DNA from: G963662265 sp963668545
GTDB lineage: Bacteria; Spirochaetota; Spirochaetia; CADAEX01
Assembly (NCBI GenBank): GCA_963668545.1
Contig: OY764868.1
Location: forward strand, 1,054,001 to 1,118,000
Length of the DNA stretch: 64,000 nt
Reading direction: 5' to 3'
Shown here one piece after another: positions 37,427 through 46,305 of this stretch. The translations under genes were made by a program, and so were the position numbers. The notes beneath the pieces are model-generated. The model saw only the letters and a list, made by a program, of their open reading frames with translations. It was not told the DNA's origin and ran no database searches. Numbering within the stretch: position 1 is the first letter of the stretch; the number at the start of each line of letters is the position of its first letter.

Positions 37427-38989
37427 CATATAAGCCCCCGATAAGTCAATGACAAAATAGTATCCGGCCCCGAAAATTATCGTTTCCAGTAATGAGAAAA
37501 GAGGAGATGAGAAATATTAAGCCATCCAATTCGAAATTCAAAGAATTATACAGAAGAGGATCTGTATCAAACACATATAGAAGGTCATAATTAATATGCC
37601 TTAGAATTGATTCGGTACCTGAATGCTGCCTGATGCAAAAAGATAAGTCCGTATAAACGGCTATAGTTACTTGGGCAGGTCAGCACAGGACAGATCACTG
37701 TAATATTTCCTGCAGCTCTTTATATGTAAAAGGATCAGTGTACATGTCTAATCAAACAGACGGGATTCATGATATTCGGGTATGATGGCCATAGGCAGTC
37801 ATTGCTGCAAATAATTAAGGTCATCAACAACCTCATCACATATTGATCCAGTTATGCGACAGGCTCATGTACACTATCCCTGAAAAATCTATTAGCATCA
37901 AAAGGTTCTTTTCGTTTGAGCATGAAATAAACTGTCCTTGCCAGTTTTTGAGCAATTAGAGAAAGAGCTTTCCCTTTACCATATCTTTTACTCAGCTGCT
38001 GCAGTAATTTTTTAGCCGGTTCATTGTTCCTCAGAAATAGAACAGCAGCCTCGCTGAAAGCCCATTTAAGATGAGCATTTCCGATTTTATTATGTCCGCC
38101 TTTTACTCTTTTTCCTGCAGATTCATGAGAGCATTTAACAAGTCTTGCATATGAGATGAAATTTCCAACCTCTGAAAACCTGTTAATATCATCTATTTCG
38201 TAGAGAATAACCAGTGATAAAATCGGTCCAATACCATGAACAGATCTTAAAAGATGGTATGACACCGGATCATGATGAACAGCATGCTTTTTTATATCAG
38301 ACTCAATACCAATAAGAATTCTGTGATATGAATCCAGAAGCTCCATATCAGCCTCTATACTTTTCCTTGTATATTCATTCTCAAACCGATTCTGTATATT
38401 TTGTCTGTTAGAAGCATGCAGAATATTCTTTTCAAAACTGCTTAAATTATATTGGGTATTTGTATTTTGGATATGAGCAAGTAAAGCTGACTGATGATGA
38501 ATAAAATATTGTCTTCGTCGTAGAAGATCTCTTACAGCTCTCATTTTGCGTGGATATACATATGCCATTGGGAACATCCCGCCGCGGATCATTGTTGCAA
38601 TTTTAAATGAATCGATTTTATCATTTTTAGTTTTACCACCATGAATAGCTTTCATGTATAAGGCATGACCGAGTACAAAATTGATGTTGTTATCCTCTAA
38701 GCAGTCAGCGATCCAATACCAGGTAAATACACATTCTACACCAACGATAATATCATCATTGTATGGAGAGATAGCCTGCAATAAATTGTCAGGATTAGAA
38801 TCCATATTTTTATGAAAGATTTTGTTTCCGTTATTATCAATGATGCAGATATACATTTTTCTTGCATGCAAATCAATACCGGCATAAAATTGATGTTGTG
38901 AATTATAAAATCTCATTAAGCTTCCTCCTGTATGGAATATTGTTATGTGGTAATTATACCGCACCTCGGGTAGGGGGCTTAATGAGTAT
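37427..38989 (-). mobile_element. IS110-A copy 8 inserted in attC11
   Basis: 1563 bp between TAACA (37422-37426) and CAATCAGTTGGAGC. Confidence 0.92.
37852..38916 (-). CDS. IS110-A transposase, copy 8
   Basis: 354 residues, same as copy 1. Confidence 0.92.
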   Translation of the reverse strand: MRFYNSQHQFYAGIDLHARKMYICIIDNNGNKIFHKNMDSNPDNLLQAISPYNDDIIVGVECVFTWYWIADCLEDNNINFVLGHALYMKAIHGGKTKNDKIDSFKIATMIRGGMFPMAYVYPRKMRAVRDLLRRRQYFIHHQSALLAHIQNTNTQYNLSSFEKNILHASNRQNIQNRFENEYTRKSIEADMELLDSYHRILIGIESDIKKHAVHHDPVSYHLLRSVHGIGPILSLVILYEIDDINRFSEVGNFISYARLVKCSHESAGKRVKGGHNKIGNAHLKWAFSEAAVLFLRNNEPAKKLLQQLSKRYGKGKALSLIAQKLARTVYFMLKRKEPFDANRFFRDSVHEPVA

Positions 38990-39087
38990 CAATCAGTTGG
39001 AGCAGATTTGACTTTTGTCACAGTTCTTGCAGAGCAAGAACATGTGCCAACCCTGGCGGGGCAGTCAAACAGCTCAACTGGGTGTTA
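38990..39087 (+). repeat. attC11, 3' part (interrupted by IS110-A)
   Basis: AGTTGGAGC / GCTCAACT boxes, stem GTTCTTGC / GCAAGAAC, end GGTGTTA as in attC2. Confidence 0.85.
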
Positions 39088-39218
39088 TCTTTACTGAATG
39101 TAGAAAAGTATAATAAAAAGTATTAAGAATAATGAAAATACGATAATAAACAAAATATTTAAAAAAAATAATTATTAAATGTATACTTTATAAGGAATTA
39201 AATAAATGTGAATTTGGA

Positions 39219-39247
39219 TTGATTTTTATAATTTAAACAAGTATAAT
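39219..39247 (+). promoter_or_regulatory. Promoter of the VapBC cassette
   Basis: TTGATT (39219-39224), 17-bp spacer, TATAAT (39242-39247), 21 bp before the antitoxin ATG, with AAGGAG between. Confidence 0.65.
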
Positions 39248-39268
39248 ATATAATATAAGGAGAATAAT

Positions 39269-39499
39269 ATGCCGCAATTATCACTTTACATAGATGAAAA
39301 TACATTAAAGAAAATAGAATTAGCCGCTAAGCTTGAGAAAATATCGATATCAAAATATGTTGTAAGCAAATTAAATGAATCAATGTATAATGCCTGGCCA
39401 AAGAATTATAAAGATTTGTATGGTGCAATTAATGATGATTCTTTTAGAGTAGAAAAAATAAATGATTTTTCAGCTGATGCAAAAAGAGAAACATTATGA
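39269..39499 (+). CDS. VapB-like antitoxin
   Basis: 76 residues. Ribbon-helix-helix-like start QLSLYIDENTLKKIELAAKLEKISISKYVVSKL. The acidic C-terminus would bind the toxin. Stop overlaps the toxin start (ATGA). Ribosome binding site AAGGAG. Confidence 0.82.
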   Translation: MPQLSLYIDENTLKKIELAAKLEKISISKYVVSKLNESMYNAWPKNYKDLYGAINDDSFRVEKINDFSADAKRETL

Positions 39500-39897
39500 A
39501 ATATTACCTTGATACGAATATCTGCATTTATTTTTTAAAAGGCATGAATGAAAAAATAAAAAATAAATTAATTGAAAAGCATCCAGATGAAATAAAAATA
39601 AGTGCCATAGTAAAAGCAGAATTATTAAATGGAGCAGAAAAAAGTATTAAAAGAGAAGAGAATTTAAGAAAAATAAAAGAATTCTTATTCCCGTTTGAAA
39701 TAATACCGTTTGGAGATAAAGAAGCAATATCGTATTCGAAGATAAGATCAACGCTGGAGAAACAAGGAAAAGTTATAGGACCTAATGATTTAATAATAGC
39801 AGCAACAGTAATAGAAAATGATGGAATACTAATAACAAATAATGTAAAAGAATTCGAAAGGGTAGAAAATATAAAAATAGAAAATTGGGCAGAATAG
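39496..39897 (+). CDS. vapC: VapC toxin, PIN-domain RNase
   Basis: 133 residues. PIN residues D6 (YYLDTNIC), E42 (IVKAELLNG), D98 (GPNDLIIAAT) and the ITNNVKEFERV strand, the classic VapC order. Expected to cleave tRNA or rRNA. Belongs to the well-known VapC type, unlike the PIN proteins at 706 and 10684. Confidence 0.88.
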   Translation: MKYYLDTNICIYFLKGMNEKIKNKLIEKHPDEIKISAIVKAELLNGAEKSIKREENLRKIKEFLFPFEIIPFGDKEAISYSKIRSTLEKQGKVIGPNDLIIAATVIENDGILITNNVKEFERVENIKIENWAE

Positions 39898-39909
39898 AAT
39901 AGAGAAAGA

Positions 39910-40012
39910 TAACAATAAGTTGGAGTAGATTTGTTTTTTGTCACGGTTCTTGCAGAGCAAGAACACGTGCCAACCACTTTTGAGGCAGCCAAACAGCTCA
40001 ACTTGGGCGTTA
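39910..40012 (+). repeat. attC12, intact
   Basis: TAACAATAAGTTGGAG(T) to GCTCAACTTGGGCGTTA; stem GTTCTTGC / GCAAGAAC. One of five attCs without IS110-A. Confidence 0.9.
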
Positions 40013-40211
40013 AATGCCATTAAGGATGAATTTACAATAAAACTGATAAAATTACCCTTAAAAACAAAAAAATGAATAATTTTTACATAAAAATGTTTAA
40101 AATCCAAAGAATTATGAATGGGAAAATACTGTTTTTCATGAAATTATCATCAGCAATATGTTAAAAAATGTGAAAAATGATGAAATATCTTTATATTATT
40201 TTAGTGAAAAA

Positions 40212-40240
40212 TTGATAAAAAGAATAAAAAAGAGTATAAT
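40212..40240 (+). promoter_or_regulatory. Promoter of the RelBE-like cassette
   Basis: TTGATA (40212-40217), 17-bp spacer, TATAAT (40235-40240). The 250-bp leader from 40013 holds no other gene I can support. Confidence 0.65.
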
Positions 40241-40268
40241 AGAATAAATATGAATAAAGAGGATTGTT

Positions 40269-40511
40269 ATGGCTAAAACAGTGACATTAAGAATAGATGA
40301 TGATACATATAATTTAATAAAATTGGCCGCTACTGGAGAAAGAAGATCTATTTCGAATTTTATTGAATATGCAACAATGGCATATTTAGCAGAGGAAAGC
40401 TTTGTAACAGATAATGAAATGGATGAAATAATGGATAATGAAAAACTATTAAAAAATCTTGTGCAGGGAAATAAAGAAATTGAAGCAGGGAAGTACAGAA
40501 TAGTTGAGTAG
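40269..40511 (+). CDS. CopG/RelB-like antitoxin
   Basis: 80 residues. TVTLRIDDDTYNLIKLAATGERRSISNFIE is a ribbon-helix-helix. Ribosome binding site GAGG. Overlaps the toxin gene by 8 bp. Confidence 0.82.
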   Translation: MAKTVTLRIDDDTYNLIKLAATGERRSISNFIEYATMAYLAEESFVTDNEMDEIMDNEKLLKNLVQGNKEIEAGKYRIVE

Positions 40512-40782
40512 TTTTAAAATAGCCGAAACCGAAAGTTTTATTAAAAAGATTGAAAAACCAAAATATAAAAATCTCTATAAAAAAATTAAAGAATATGTAT
40601 ACCCAATATTAAGAACAAATCCATATTTCGGATCAAATATTAAACGATTGAAAGGAAATCTATCTGATTATTATAGATTCAGAATAGGAGATTACAGACT
40701 ATTCTATCAAATAGAAAATGAAAAGGTAATGATTTTTATACTAGATATTGAACATCGAAAAGATGCTTATGATAGAAAGTAG
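40504..40782 (+). CDS. RelE/ParE-family toxin
   Basis: 92 residues from a TTG start inside the antitoxin stop region. LKGNLSDYYRFRIGDYRLFYQI and IFILDIEHRKDAYDR are the RelE/YoeB-like core and C-terminal basic motif. Probable ribosome-dependent mRNA endonuclease. Confidence 0.85.
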   Translation: MSSFKIAETESFIKKIEKPKYKNLYKKIKEYVYPILRTNPYFGSNIKRLKGNLSDYYRFRIGDYRLFYQIENEKVMIFILDIEHRKDAYDRK

Positions 40783-40804
40783 TGATAAAAATGAATTTAG
40801 CATT

Positions 40805-40868
40805 TAACAATCATTTGGAGTTGACGCCTTCTCGCTGCGCTGCGATGGCGCAACTCAAATGGGCGTTA
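40805..40868 (+). repeat. attC13, intact, short type
   Basis: 64 bp: TAACAATCATTTGGAGTTG to CAACTCAAATGGGCGTTA with compact stem GCCTTCTCGC / GCGATGGC. Very close to attC4. Last attC seen in the array. Confidence 0.88.
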
Positions 40869-40950
40869 CATGGCCTTTCAGGCGGATTTTAAAGAAACTG
40901 AATATTTTCACCGCTTATAATTAAAAATAAATGTTATTAAAGGATTAAAA

Positions 40951-41331
40951 ATGATTGAAAAACTTTGTAAGGAATACCTTCAAGCATTAAATGATGGAAA
41001 TCTGAATAATGTTCTGAATCTATTTACTACTAACGGAGTAGTTATATCGCCATTATATGGGGAAATGTCTGTAAATAAATTTTATACAGATCTATTTAAT
41101 GATACAAATCAATCAGATACAAGATTATTAAATATTTTTATTTCAAGTATGGATGATACATCTGTAGCATTACATTTTCAGTATAAATGGACTTTAAAAA
41201 GCGGAAAAATAGTAGAATTTGAATGTGTAGATGTATTTGAAATTACTGAAGATAAAAAACAATTTAAAAAGCTGAAAATAATATACGATACAGCTCCAAT
41301 AAGAGACGATTTTAATGAAAGTAAGAAGTAA
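40951..41331 (+). CDS. SnoaL-like (NTF2 fold) protein
   Basis: 126 residues. CKEYLQALNDGNLNNVLNLFTTNGVVISPLYGE near the N-terminus and the beta strands VALHFQYKWTLKSGKIVEFECVDVFEI are typical of nuclear transport factor 2 / SnoaL-like cone folds. Substrate unknown. AAAGGA ribosome binding site. No attC separates it from the following toxin-antitoxin pair. Confidence 0.72.
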   Translation: MIEKLCKEYLQALNDGNLNNVLNLFTTNGVVISPLYGEMSVNKFYTDLFNDTNQSDTRLLNIFISSMDDTSVALHFQYKWTLKSGKIVEFECVDVFEITEDKKQFKKLKIIYDTAPIRDDFNESKK

Positions 41332-41400
41332 AACAATATTTATAAAAACCGCTCGAAAACCCCAGTGGTAGAAGAATTTAGGGAAAAAAGATAAGAATTA

Positions 41401-41429
41401 TTGACAAAAACACCTAAAATATATATTAA
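41401..41429 (+). promoter_or_regulatory. Promoter of the Phd/RelE pair
   Basis: TTGACA (41401-41406), 17-bp spacer, TATTAA (41424-41429). Separate promoter within the last cassette. Confidence 0.55.
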
Positions 41430-41480
41430 AAGTAGCTTTAAAGCACTATTAATAGTATTATAAATAGGGAGATAAATAAT

Positions 41481-41738
41481 ATGAATAATATAATCACCGC
41501 AAATGAATTGAAAACTAAGGGTGTTTCAGTTATTGAAGAAATAACAAATCAAGATAGTGAAGCGATTATTTCAGTCCGTGGAAAGAATAAATATGTTGTA
41601 TTATCAATTGAAGAATACAATAATCTAAGAGAATATGAATTAGAAGCAGCAATAAATGAATCTTTAAATGATATAAAAGCTGGAAAAATATACAATGAAT
41701 CAATTGATGAACATATAAAGAGAATATCCAGTGTATAA
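41481..41738 (+). CDS. Phd/YefM-like antitoxin
   Basis: 85 residues. NIITANELKTKGVSVIEEIT and SVRGKNKYVVLSIEEYNNL are the Phd/YefM fold. GGGAG ribosome binding site. Overlaps the toxin gene by 8 bp. Confidence 0.85.
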   Translation: MNNIITANELKTKGVSVIEEITNQDSEAIISVRGKNKYVVLSIEEYNNLREYELEAAINESLNDIKAGKIYNESIDEHIKRISSV

Positions 41739-42003
41739 AATTATTTTCACTGAGAGTTATGTAAAAAGAGCAGCAAAATTTATAAAAAAACATCCAGAAT
41801 TACTAAAACAATATGAAAAGACTCTTCAGCTAATGGAATTAAATCCTTCCCATCCATCTTTACGACTTCATAAATTGGAAGGAAGATTGTCTGATTATTA
41901 CAGTGTTTCAATAAATATGTCTTATAGAATAACAATAGATTTTATAATTCAGGATAATGAAATAATTCCAATAAACATTGGAAAACATGATGAAGTTTAT
42001 TAA
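41731..42003 (+). CDS. RelE/StbE-family toxin
   Basis: 90 residues. YKIIFTESYVKRAAKFIKKHPELLKQYEKT, HKLEGRLSDYYSVSINMSYRI and IGKHDEVY match RelE/YafQ-type mRNA interferases. Ends 3 bp before an IS481-A relic; no attC follows, so this is the distal end of the recognisable array. Confidence 0.85.
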   Translation: MYKIIFTESYVKRAAKFIKKHPELLKQYEKTLQLMELNPSHPSLRLHKLEGRLSDYYSVSINMSYRITIDFIIQDNEIIPINIGKHDEVY

Positions 42004-42006
42004 AAA

Positions 42007-42213
42007 TGAACAGTGATGGTATTCACCTGACAGTTGCATAAAAAATAGTGACCATCAGTCACCCGAAAGATATAATGTTTTAGCGATAAAAACTTTATCA
42101 GGATTCTGTAAATAAATTTATGTAAAGCTCCAAATCTTTGATATAAAAGATAAGGAGCTTTTATCAGAAGATAAGATGGTCACAAACAAAAAAGCAGCAC
42201 ACCTGTTTCTTAA
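42007..42213 (+). mobile_element. Truncated, decayed left end of IS481-A
   Basis: TGAACAGTGATGGTATTCAC and the following about 85 bp match the left end of IS481-A with small changes. After an internal 66-bp insertion the sequence returns to ATGGTCACAAACAAAAAAGC, the transposase start, and then ends. No transposase or right end remains. Confidence 0.8.
42094..42167. repeat. Small hairpin insertion with 8-bp direct repeats
   Basis: TTTATCAG occurs at 42094-42101 and 42160-42167. Between them lies a segment with the inverted repeat AAAGCTCC..ATCTTT / AAAGAT..GGAGCTTT. It is absent from the full IS481-A copies, so it was added to the relic. Family unknown. Confidence 0.5.
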
Positions 42214-42232
42214 TACAGTCTTCAGGAAGCAC

Positions 42233-44515
42233 CTATTCCATTAAACGGGAGATATCTCTGGAGTAGATAAAACTTCTTAGATTCTTCTTCCTTCCAAAGG
42301 AAATATGATTTTCCATTTCGAAACCAGGCCCATAGTGGATTAAGCGTTTGTTCTCCCAGTCAATCAGGACTCGAAAATTCAAAGGGTAGAGGTGTGTATA
42401 GTTCAGGTAACCGCCGAAGATTCCAAGTCCTACTGCACCGTTAGCCATGGTTTTATCAACCACATCGGGCGCCTGACGCGGCCCCAGGACGATCTCTTTG
42501 ATTTCTCCGGTGTCCAGATTGAACAGTTCCAGTTTACTTACCGAATTCTCCAGGCCGGAAGAAGTCAGGCGGATTATCCAGGGATGTAGATCGAGGTCAC
42601 TCAGATGCTGTATTTGCTGTTTGACCAGGGGATAGCAGGCCTGATTATTTGCAAACATCATTCCCATAGCTTTCAGATTTACAGAGCGGGACCAGGCAGC
42701 CAGTGAACCGACCATGGCCATATTCTGAGTAGCTGCTGCGGCAGCCATGTCCGGACCGTAGCTATACGGATTATTATTAATGCCGTGATATTTATTATAT
42801 TTCATATCCATATAAAGAGTATTATTCAATACTGTAATGCTCCGATTCAGATCTGCAGCCTGCATCTGCTGCTGCATTACAATAAACTGCTTTTTCATCT
42901 CTTTCTGCCATTGATTATTTTCATTTTGACTTGCTATCAGCCAGTTCGGCTCCACAGGAGCACCAAGCATGTTTTCCAGAACCCAGTAACCGGCTCTCAA
43001 GTCATAATAAACAGCATCGGAACTAATGGATTCCCAGAGTGGATGAAACTCATGAATTCTTTTGTAGGATTCATTCTGATTCCAGAGAGCGACATGCCGG
43101 TCTGTTTCAATAACAAGGGAATCGCCGTAGGGTATAATTGAAATTCCCACCGGCCATATCCCCCAGGGCAGTTCTTCCTGGGACAGTACTTTACCCTCTT
43201 TGCCATCGATTAAAAGCAGATTTTTTGTGGTGGTAAGAACTAAATCCCCATTCCGGAGAATGACATTGCTGTTCATCCGGTCTTCAACAGTGCTGTTCCA
43301 AAGAGATTTACCTGTTTTCAGATCTAAGAGTTCTAAGTCTGTGTTAAAATTCTCGTAAAATCCATATACATCATTATTATGAGGATCCCAGTCCTTGTAA
43401 TAGCGGGTTAAACTGGGAGTTTTTTTCATTTCAGGAGGGTCTTCAAAGGTCCCGGCAACCCGGCTTATCAGTATTTTATTATCCAGGAGAGTAAAACTTG
43501 ACAGGCTGCGGTCACCTGTTTTTGACCAGAGGATCCGCTTACTGTTAATATCCATAATCCGGAAACCTTCACTGTTTCCCATAACAAGCCAGTCTCCCAG
43601 CGGCTTGATCCAGTCAAGATCAGAAAAAGGTGCTGAAACTGATGAAGATCCTGTAAGGCTGTCAAGCTTTAATAACTGATCTCCCTCGTTGATAACTAAT
43701 CCGCCTGCAGGAATATGCAGTATAGTCTGTTCTGATGAGAGTTCTTTCTGCCAGAGCATTCCGCCGGAATCTGCATCCAGCACAACCCACTTCCGTATAA
43801 TATCAGACAGCACTTCTTTTCCTTCAACAATACTATACTTCGGATCAGCAAAGAGTATATGAACTGTGTTGGATTCTTTCTCCACAAAGAAGTTTTGTGC
43901 AGCCTGATTGAAGCTTTGCTGATATGCAAGACCGGAACCGTCAAGTCTGAAGGCTGAATAAGTAGTAGAAGCCACTGAACCATCAATACCATATTCTTTA
44001 AACTCTATGCCCATTAGTTTTTCATCAATGTAAAACCATTCCAGAGTATCCGCTTTAAATCCTTCAAGGGGTATTTCCCAGAGCATTTCACCGGAATCTC
44101 CTCTGAGTGCATAGATTCTGAGTCTAGTTGCATTCGGCAGCCAATAGTTATGTATATTTGTTTCTCCAACCCGCAATTCAAATTCATAATCCAGGGCTTC
44201 TACAATGATTATTTCACTGTCAGGGCCGACCATCCAATCCATAACAAGGGGCGGTTCCTGGCCCCAGAGCGGTATATTGTCCACACCTTCAACCTCATAG
44301 CTGGCTCCGTGAATATTTTCCTCACCCTGAACCTGAGCCATATCATCTGCCGCAGGATAGATCCACACGACATCCGGTCTGTATCCTTCCGCCTCACTAA
44401 GTTTCTCGATATTATAAGTATATTTTGTATGTGAAAATAAATCGCCCAAACTGGCGCAACCTGTTAGAAGAGGCAGCAAAAATACAGCAATAAATAAAGC
44501 AGTTTTTTTTATCAC
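42233..44515 (-). CDS. Beta-propeller (PQQ-like) lipoprotein
   Basis: 760 residues from a GTG start at 44515: ATGGAGGTCGAAATT upstream is better read as the ribosome binding site GGAGGT 7 bp away than as the start (a longer frame begins at 44530). The signal peptide ALFIAVFLLPLLTGC ends in a lipobox, so the protein is probably a lipoprotein. The body has repeated tryptophan-rich blades such as LLDLKTGKSLWNSTV, VVLDADSGGMLWQKEL and MDINSKRILWSKTGD, as in PQQ-binding-like propellers. Function unknown. First gene of backbone composition, convergent with the cassette array. Confidence 0.82.
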   Translation of the reverse strand: MIKKTALFIAVFLLPLLTGCASLGDLFSHTKYTYNIEKLSEAEGYRPDVVWIYPAADDMAQVQGEENIHGASYEVEGVDNIPLWGQEPPLVMDWMVGPDSEIIIVEALDYEFELRVGETNIHNYWLPNATRLRIYALRGDSGEMLWEIPLEGFKADTLEWFYIDEKLMGIEFKEYGIDGSVASTTYSAFRLDGSGLAYQQSFNQAAQNFFVEKESNTVHILFADPKYSIVEGKEVLSDIIRKWVVLDADSGGMLWQKELSSEQTILHIPAGGLVINEGDQLLKLDSLTGSSSVSAPFSDLDWIKPLGDWLVMGNSEGFRIMDINSKRILWSKTGDRSLSSFTLLDNKILISRVAGTFEDPPEMKKTPSLTRYYKDWDPHNNDVYGFYENFNTDLELLDLKTGKSLWNSTVEDRMNSNVILRNGDLVLTTTKNLLLIDGKEGKVLSQEELPWGIWPVGISIIPYGDSLVIETDRHVALWNQNESYKRIHEFHPLWESISSDAVYYDLRAGYWVLENMLGAPVEPNWLIASQNENNQWQKEMKKQFIVMQQQMQAADLNRSITVLNNTLYMDMKYNKYHGINNNPYSYGPDMAAAAATQNMAMVGSLAAWSRSVNLKAMGMMFANNQACYPLVKQQIQHLSDLDLHPWIIRLTSSGLENSVSKLELFNLDTGEIKEIVLGPRQAPDVVDKTMANGAVGLGIFGGYLNYTHLYPLNFRVLIDWENKRLIHYGPGFEMENHISFGRKKNLRSFIYSRDISRLME

Positions 44516-44530
44516 AATTTCGACCTCCAT

Positions 44531-45051
44531 AGAATTTTTTATATAATATTAATGATATTCCATGGCAGGAATATTGGCAAATTTAACATACTGTATGAAA
44601 AATAATCGGGGGTTAAGGAGCAGAACCGGCCAACCGGCCAACCTGATCAGAATGGCGTCCTCTTTTCAGAGTACTGAAAAATAATTCAATTTCATTATTG
44701 TAATCACAGTTTCCCCTCCAGCTTATGCGTTTTTTCAAGTTGGGTTGTAATAGTGTTTGTAAAGATTACTCACTGGATATTTGTGAAGGGAGTAATGTTT
44801 AGTACAACTGCCCCACAAAAAGTAGACACCTCCTATAGTTAGATTATAATTATAAATGGATGATGCCATCACACTATGAGACTAAACTTGAATAAGACAG
44901 AAAACTAATCCTGCCAGTGGTCGAATGAGGGGGTGAAGTTACACCAACACTATTGGTTTTATCTGCAGCGAAATCTGGAGTGTAACTTGGATTTAAAAAA
45001 GCAAGCAACAAAGGAAAAATATATATTATAATAATTGCTGGAGGGGTACAT
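44531..45051. other. Divergent intergenic region at the array/backbone border
   Basis: About 520 bp between the lipoprotein and DUF362 genes. Contains a tandem CCGGCCAA repeat near 44634-44650 and the IS3 end relic at 44805-44858. No gene or RNA recognised. Confidence 0.5.
44805..44858 (+). mobile_element. Solo left end of the IS3-family element
   Basis: ACTGCCCCACAAAAAGT followed by ACACC-TCCTATAGTTAGATTATAA matches the first about 50 bp of the IS3 element with three mismatches, then diverges. No orfA or orfB follows. Confidence 0.75.
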
Positions 45052-46188
45052 ATGCAGAGAGTATCTCTTGCAGATGCGGACAATTATACACTTGATATAA
45101 TATCAGGAGCAATTTTAAAAAATTTTACCGATCTGAAATTTCCAATTCCCTGTGCGAAAAAAATTCTTCTAAAGCCGAATGTTCTGGCCCAAAACCGGCC
45201 TGATCAGCATTCGATCACCCATCATTTATTTATTGAAGCATTGTGTAAAATATTACTGGAACATAATAATAAAATCACAATAGGTGAATCAATTGCCTTT
45301 TATCAGAAAGGCTTAACCAGAAAAGCTTTCATATCTTCGAAACTTGATGACATTGCCGGAAAATATAATATAAATTTAGTTGCCTTTGATGAAGAAAAAC
45401 CGGTCAGGATAAAGGAAAAACATGTTTCAGATATTCCTCTTTATTTACCTCAAATTATTTTTTCCCAGGACTTGATAATTAACCTCCCTAAATTAAAGAC
45501 CCACAGCGGTTTAAGACTGAGCGGGGCTGTTAAGAACTTGTTCGGCTGTATTCCCGGCGGCTATAAACAGAAGATTCATGTTTATTCAAGTAATGATTTT
45601 GAACTGTCCGATGTTTTTCTGGATCTTGTCCAGATCATCAAACCCGCCATTAATATAATGGACGCAGTGTTCGCTCTTGACGGAGGCCCCAGCGCTGCCG
45701 GAAAACCGGTATTCACAGGAAAAATCATAGCAGCATACGACCCTGTTGCACTCGATATAATTGCTTCCGGAATATTGGGATACAAACCTGAGGAAATCTC
45801 AACTTTGATAAGAGCCAAAGAAAGAAAAATGATTGATGATTTTAATGCTGTTGAAATAACCGGTACAATGCCGAAAGCAGTATTCAAAAAACTGATAAAA
45901 GGCCCCATTGCAACAGTAAAACCGGAAGACAATATGTTTGTGACCGATACCTTTGTCAATCCGGTAATTATTGCAGGTAAATGTAATTTATGTCAGGAAT
46001 GCATAGAATTCTGTCCTGCAAATGCCATCGGGAAAAACATCAGCAATAAAAAGGTACCTGTAATTGATTACGGGCTTTGTATTAATTGCTACTATTGTCT
46101 GAAAGCATGCAGGCAAAGTGCATTTTCCACAAAAGCCAGTCTCAAAAATAAGTTTATAAATTTTATGCGCTTTGTCCTTAATATTTAA
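45052..46188 (+). CDS. DUF362 protein with C-terminal 2x[4Fe-4S] ferredoxin domain
   Basis: 378 residues. The DUF362 part (KKILLKPNVL, INLPKLKTHSGLRLSGAVKNLFG, AYDPVALDIIASGILGY) is followed by two cluster motifs, CNLCQECIEFC near 310 and CINCYYCLKAC near 344. Family members are iron-sulfur proteins of uncertain substrate, some linked to electron transfer or cofactor handling. GGAGGGG ribosome binding site. It starts a + strand group with the SDR and HAD genes. Confidence 0.85.
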   Translation: MQRVSLADADNYTLDIISGAILKNFTDLKFPIPCAKKILLKPNVLAQNRPDQHSITHHLFIEALCKILLEHNNKITIGESIAFYQKGLTRKAFISSKLDDIAGKYNINLVAFDEEKPVRIKEKHVSDIPLYLPQIIFSQDLIINLPKLKTHSGLRLSGAVKNLFGCIPGGYKQKIHVYSSNDFELSDVFLDLVQIIKPAINIMDAVFALDGGPSAAGKPVFTGKIIAAYDPVALDIIASGILGYKPEEISTLIRAKERKMIDDFNAVEITGTMPKAVFKKLIKGPIATVKPEDNMFVTDTFVNPVIIAGKCNLCQECIEFCPANAIGKNISNKKVPVIDYGLCINCYYCLKACRQSAFSTKASLKNKFINFMRFVLNI

Positions 46189-46305
46189 TGATAAAAATGT
46201 CTGGATTAAAAAGTTTTACAAAGCTATCAGGGATGGCGCCCCTGGAAATCAGTGAATTTGTATTATTGAATAAATATTAGTCAGTATTATGCGAGGCGGT
46301 TCAAA

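Noticed and set aside
39528..40001. 157-residue minus-strand frame
   Set aside because: Covers vapC in antisense and continues into attC12; no motif or ribosome binding site.
242..40868. Regularly recurring TTGGAGCAG...GCTCAAC repeats as a CRISPR array
   Set aside because: Repeats are about 100 bp, hairpin-forming, and separated by genes rather than by 30-40 bp spacers; no cas genes. They are attC sites.
42785..43141. + strand frames inside the beta-propeller lipoprotein gene
   Set aside because: Antisense shadows of a well-supported 760-residue gene.
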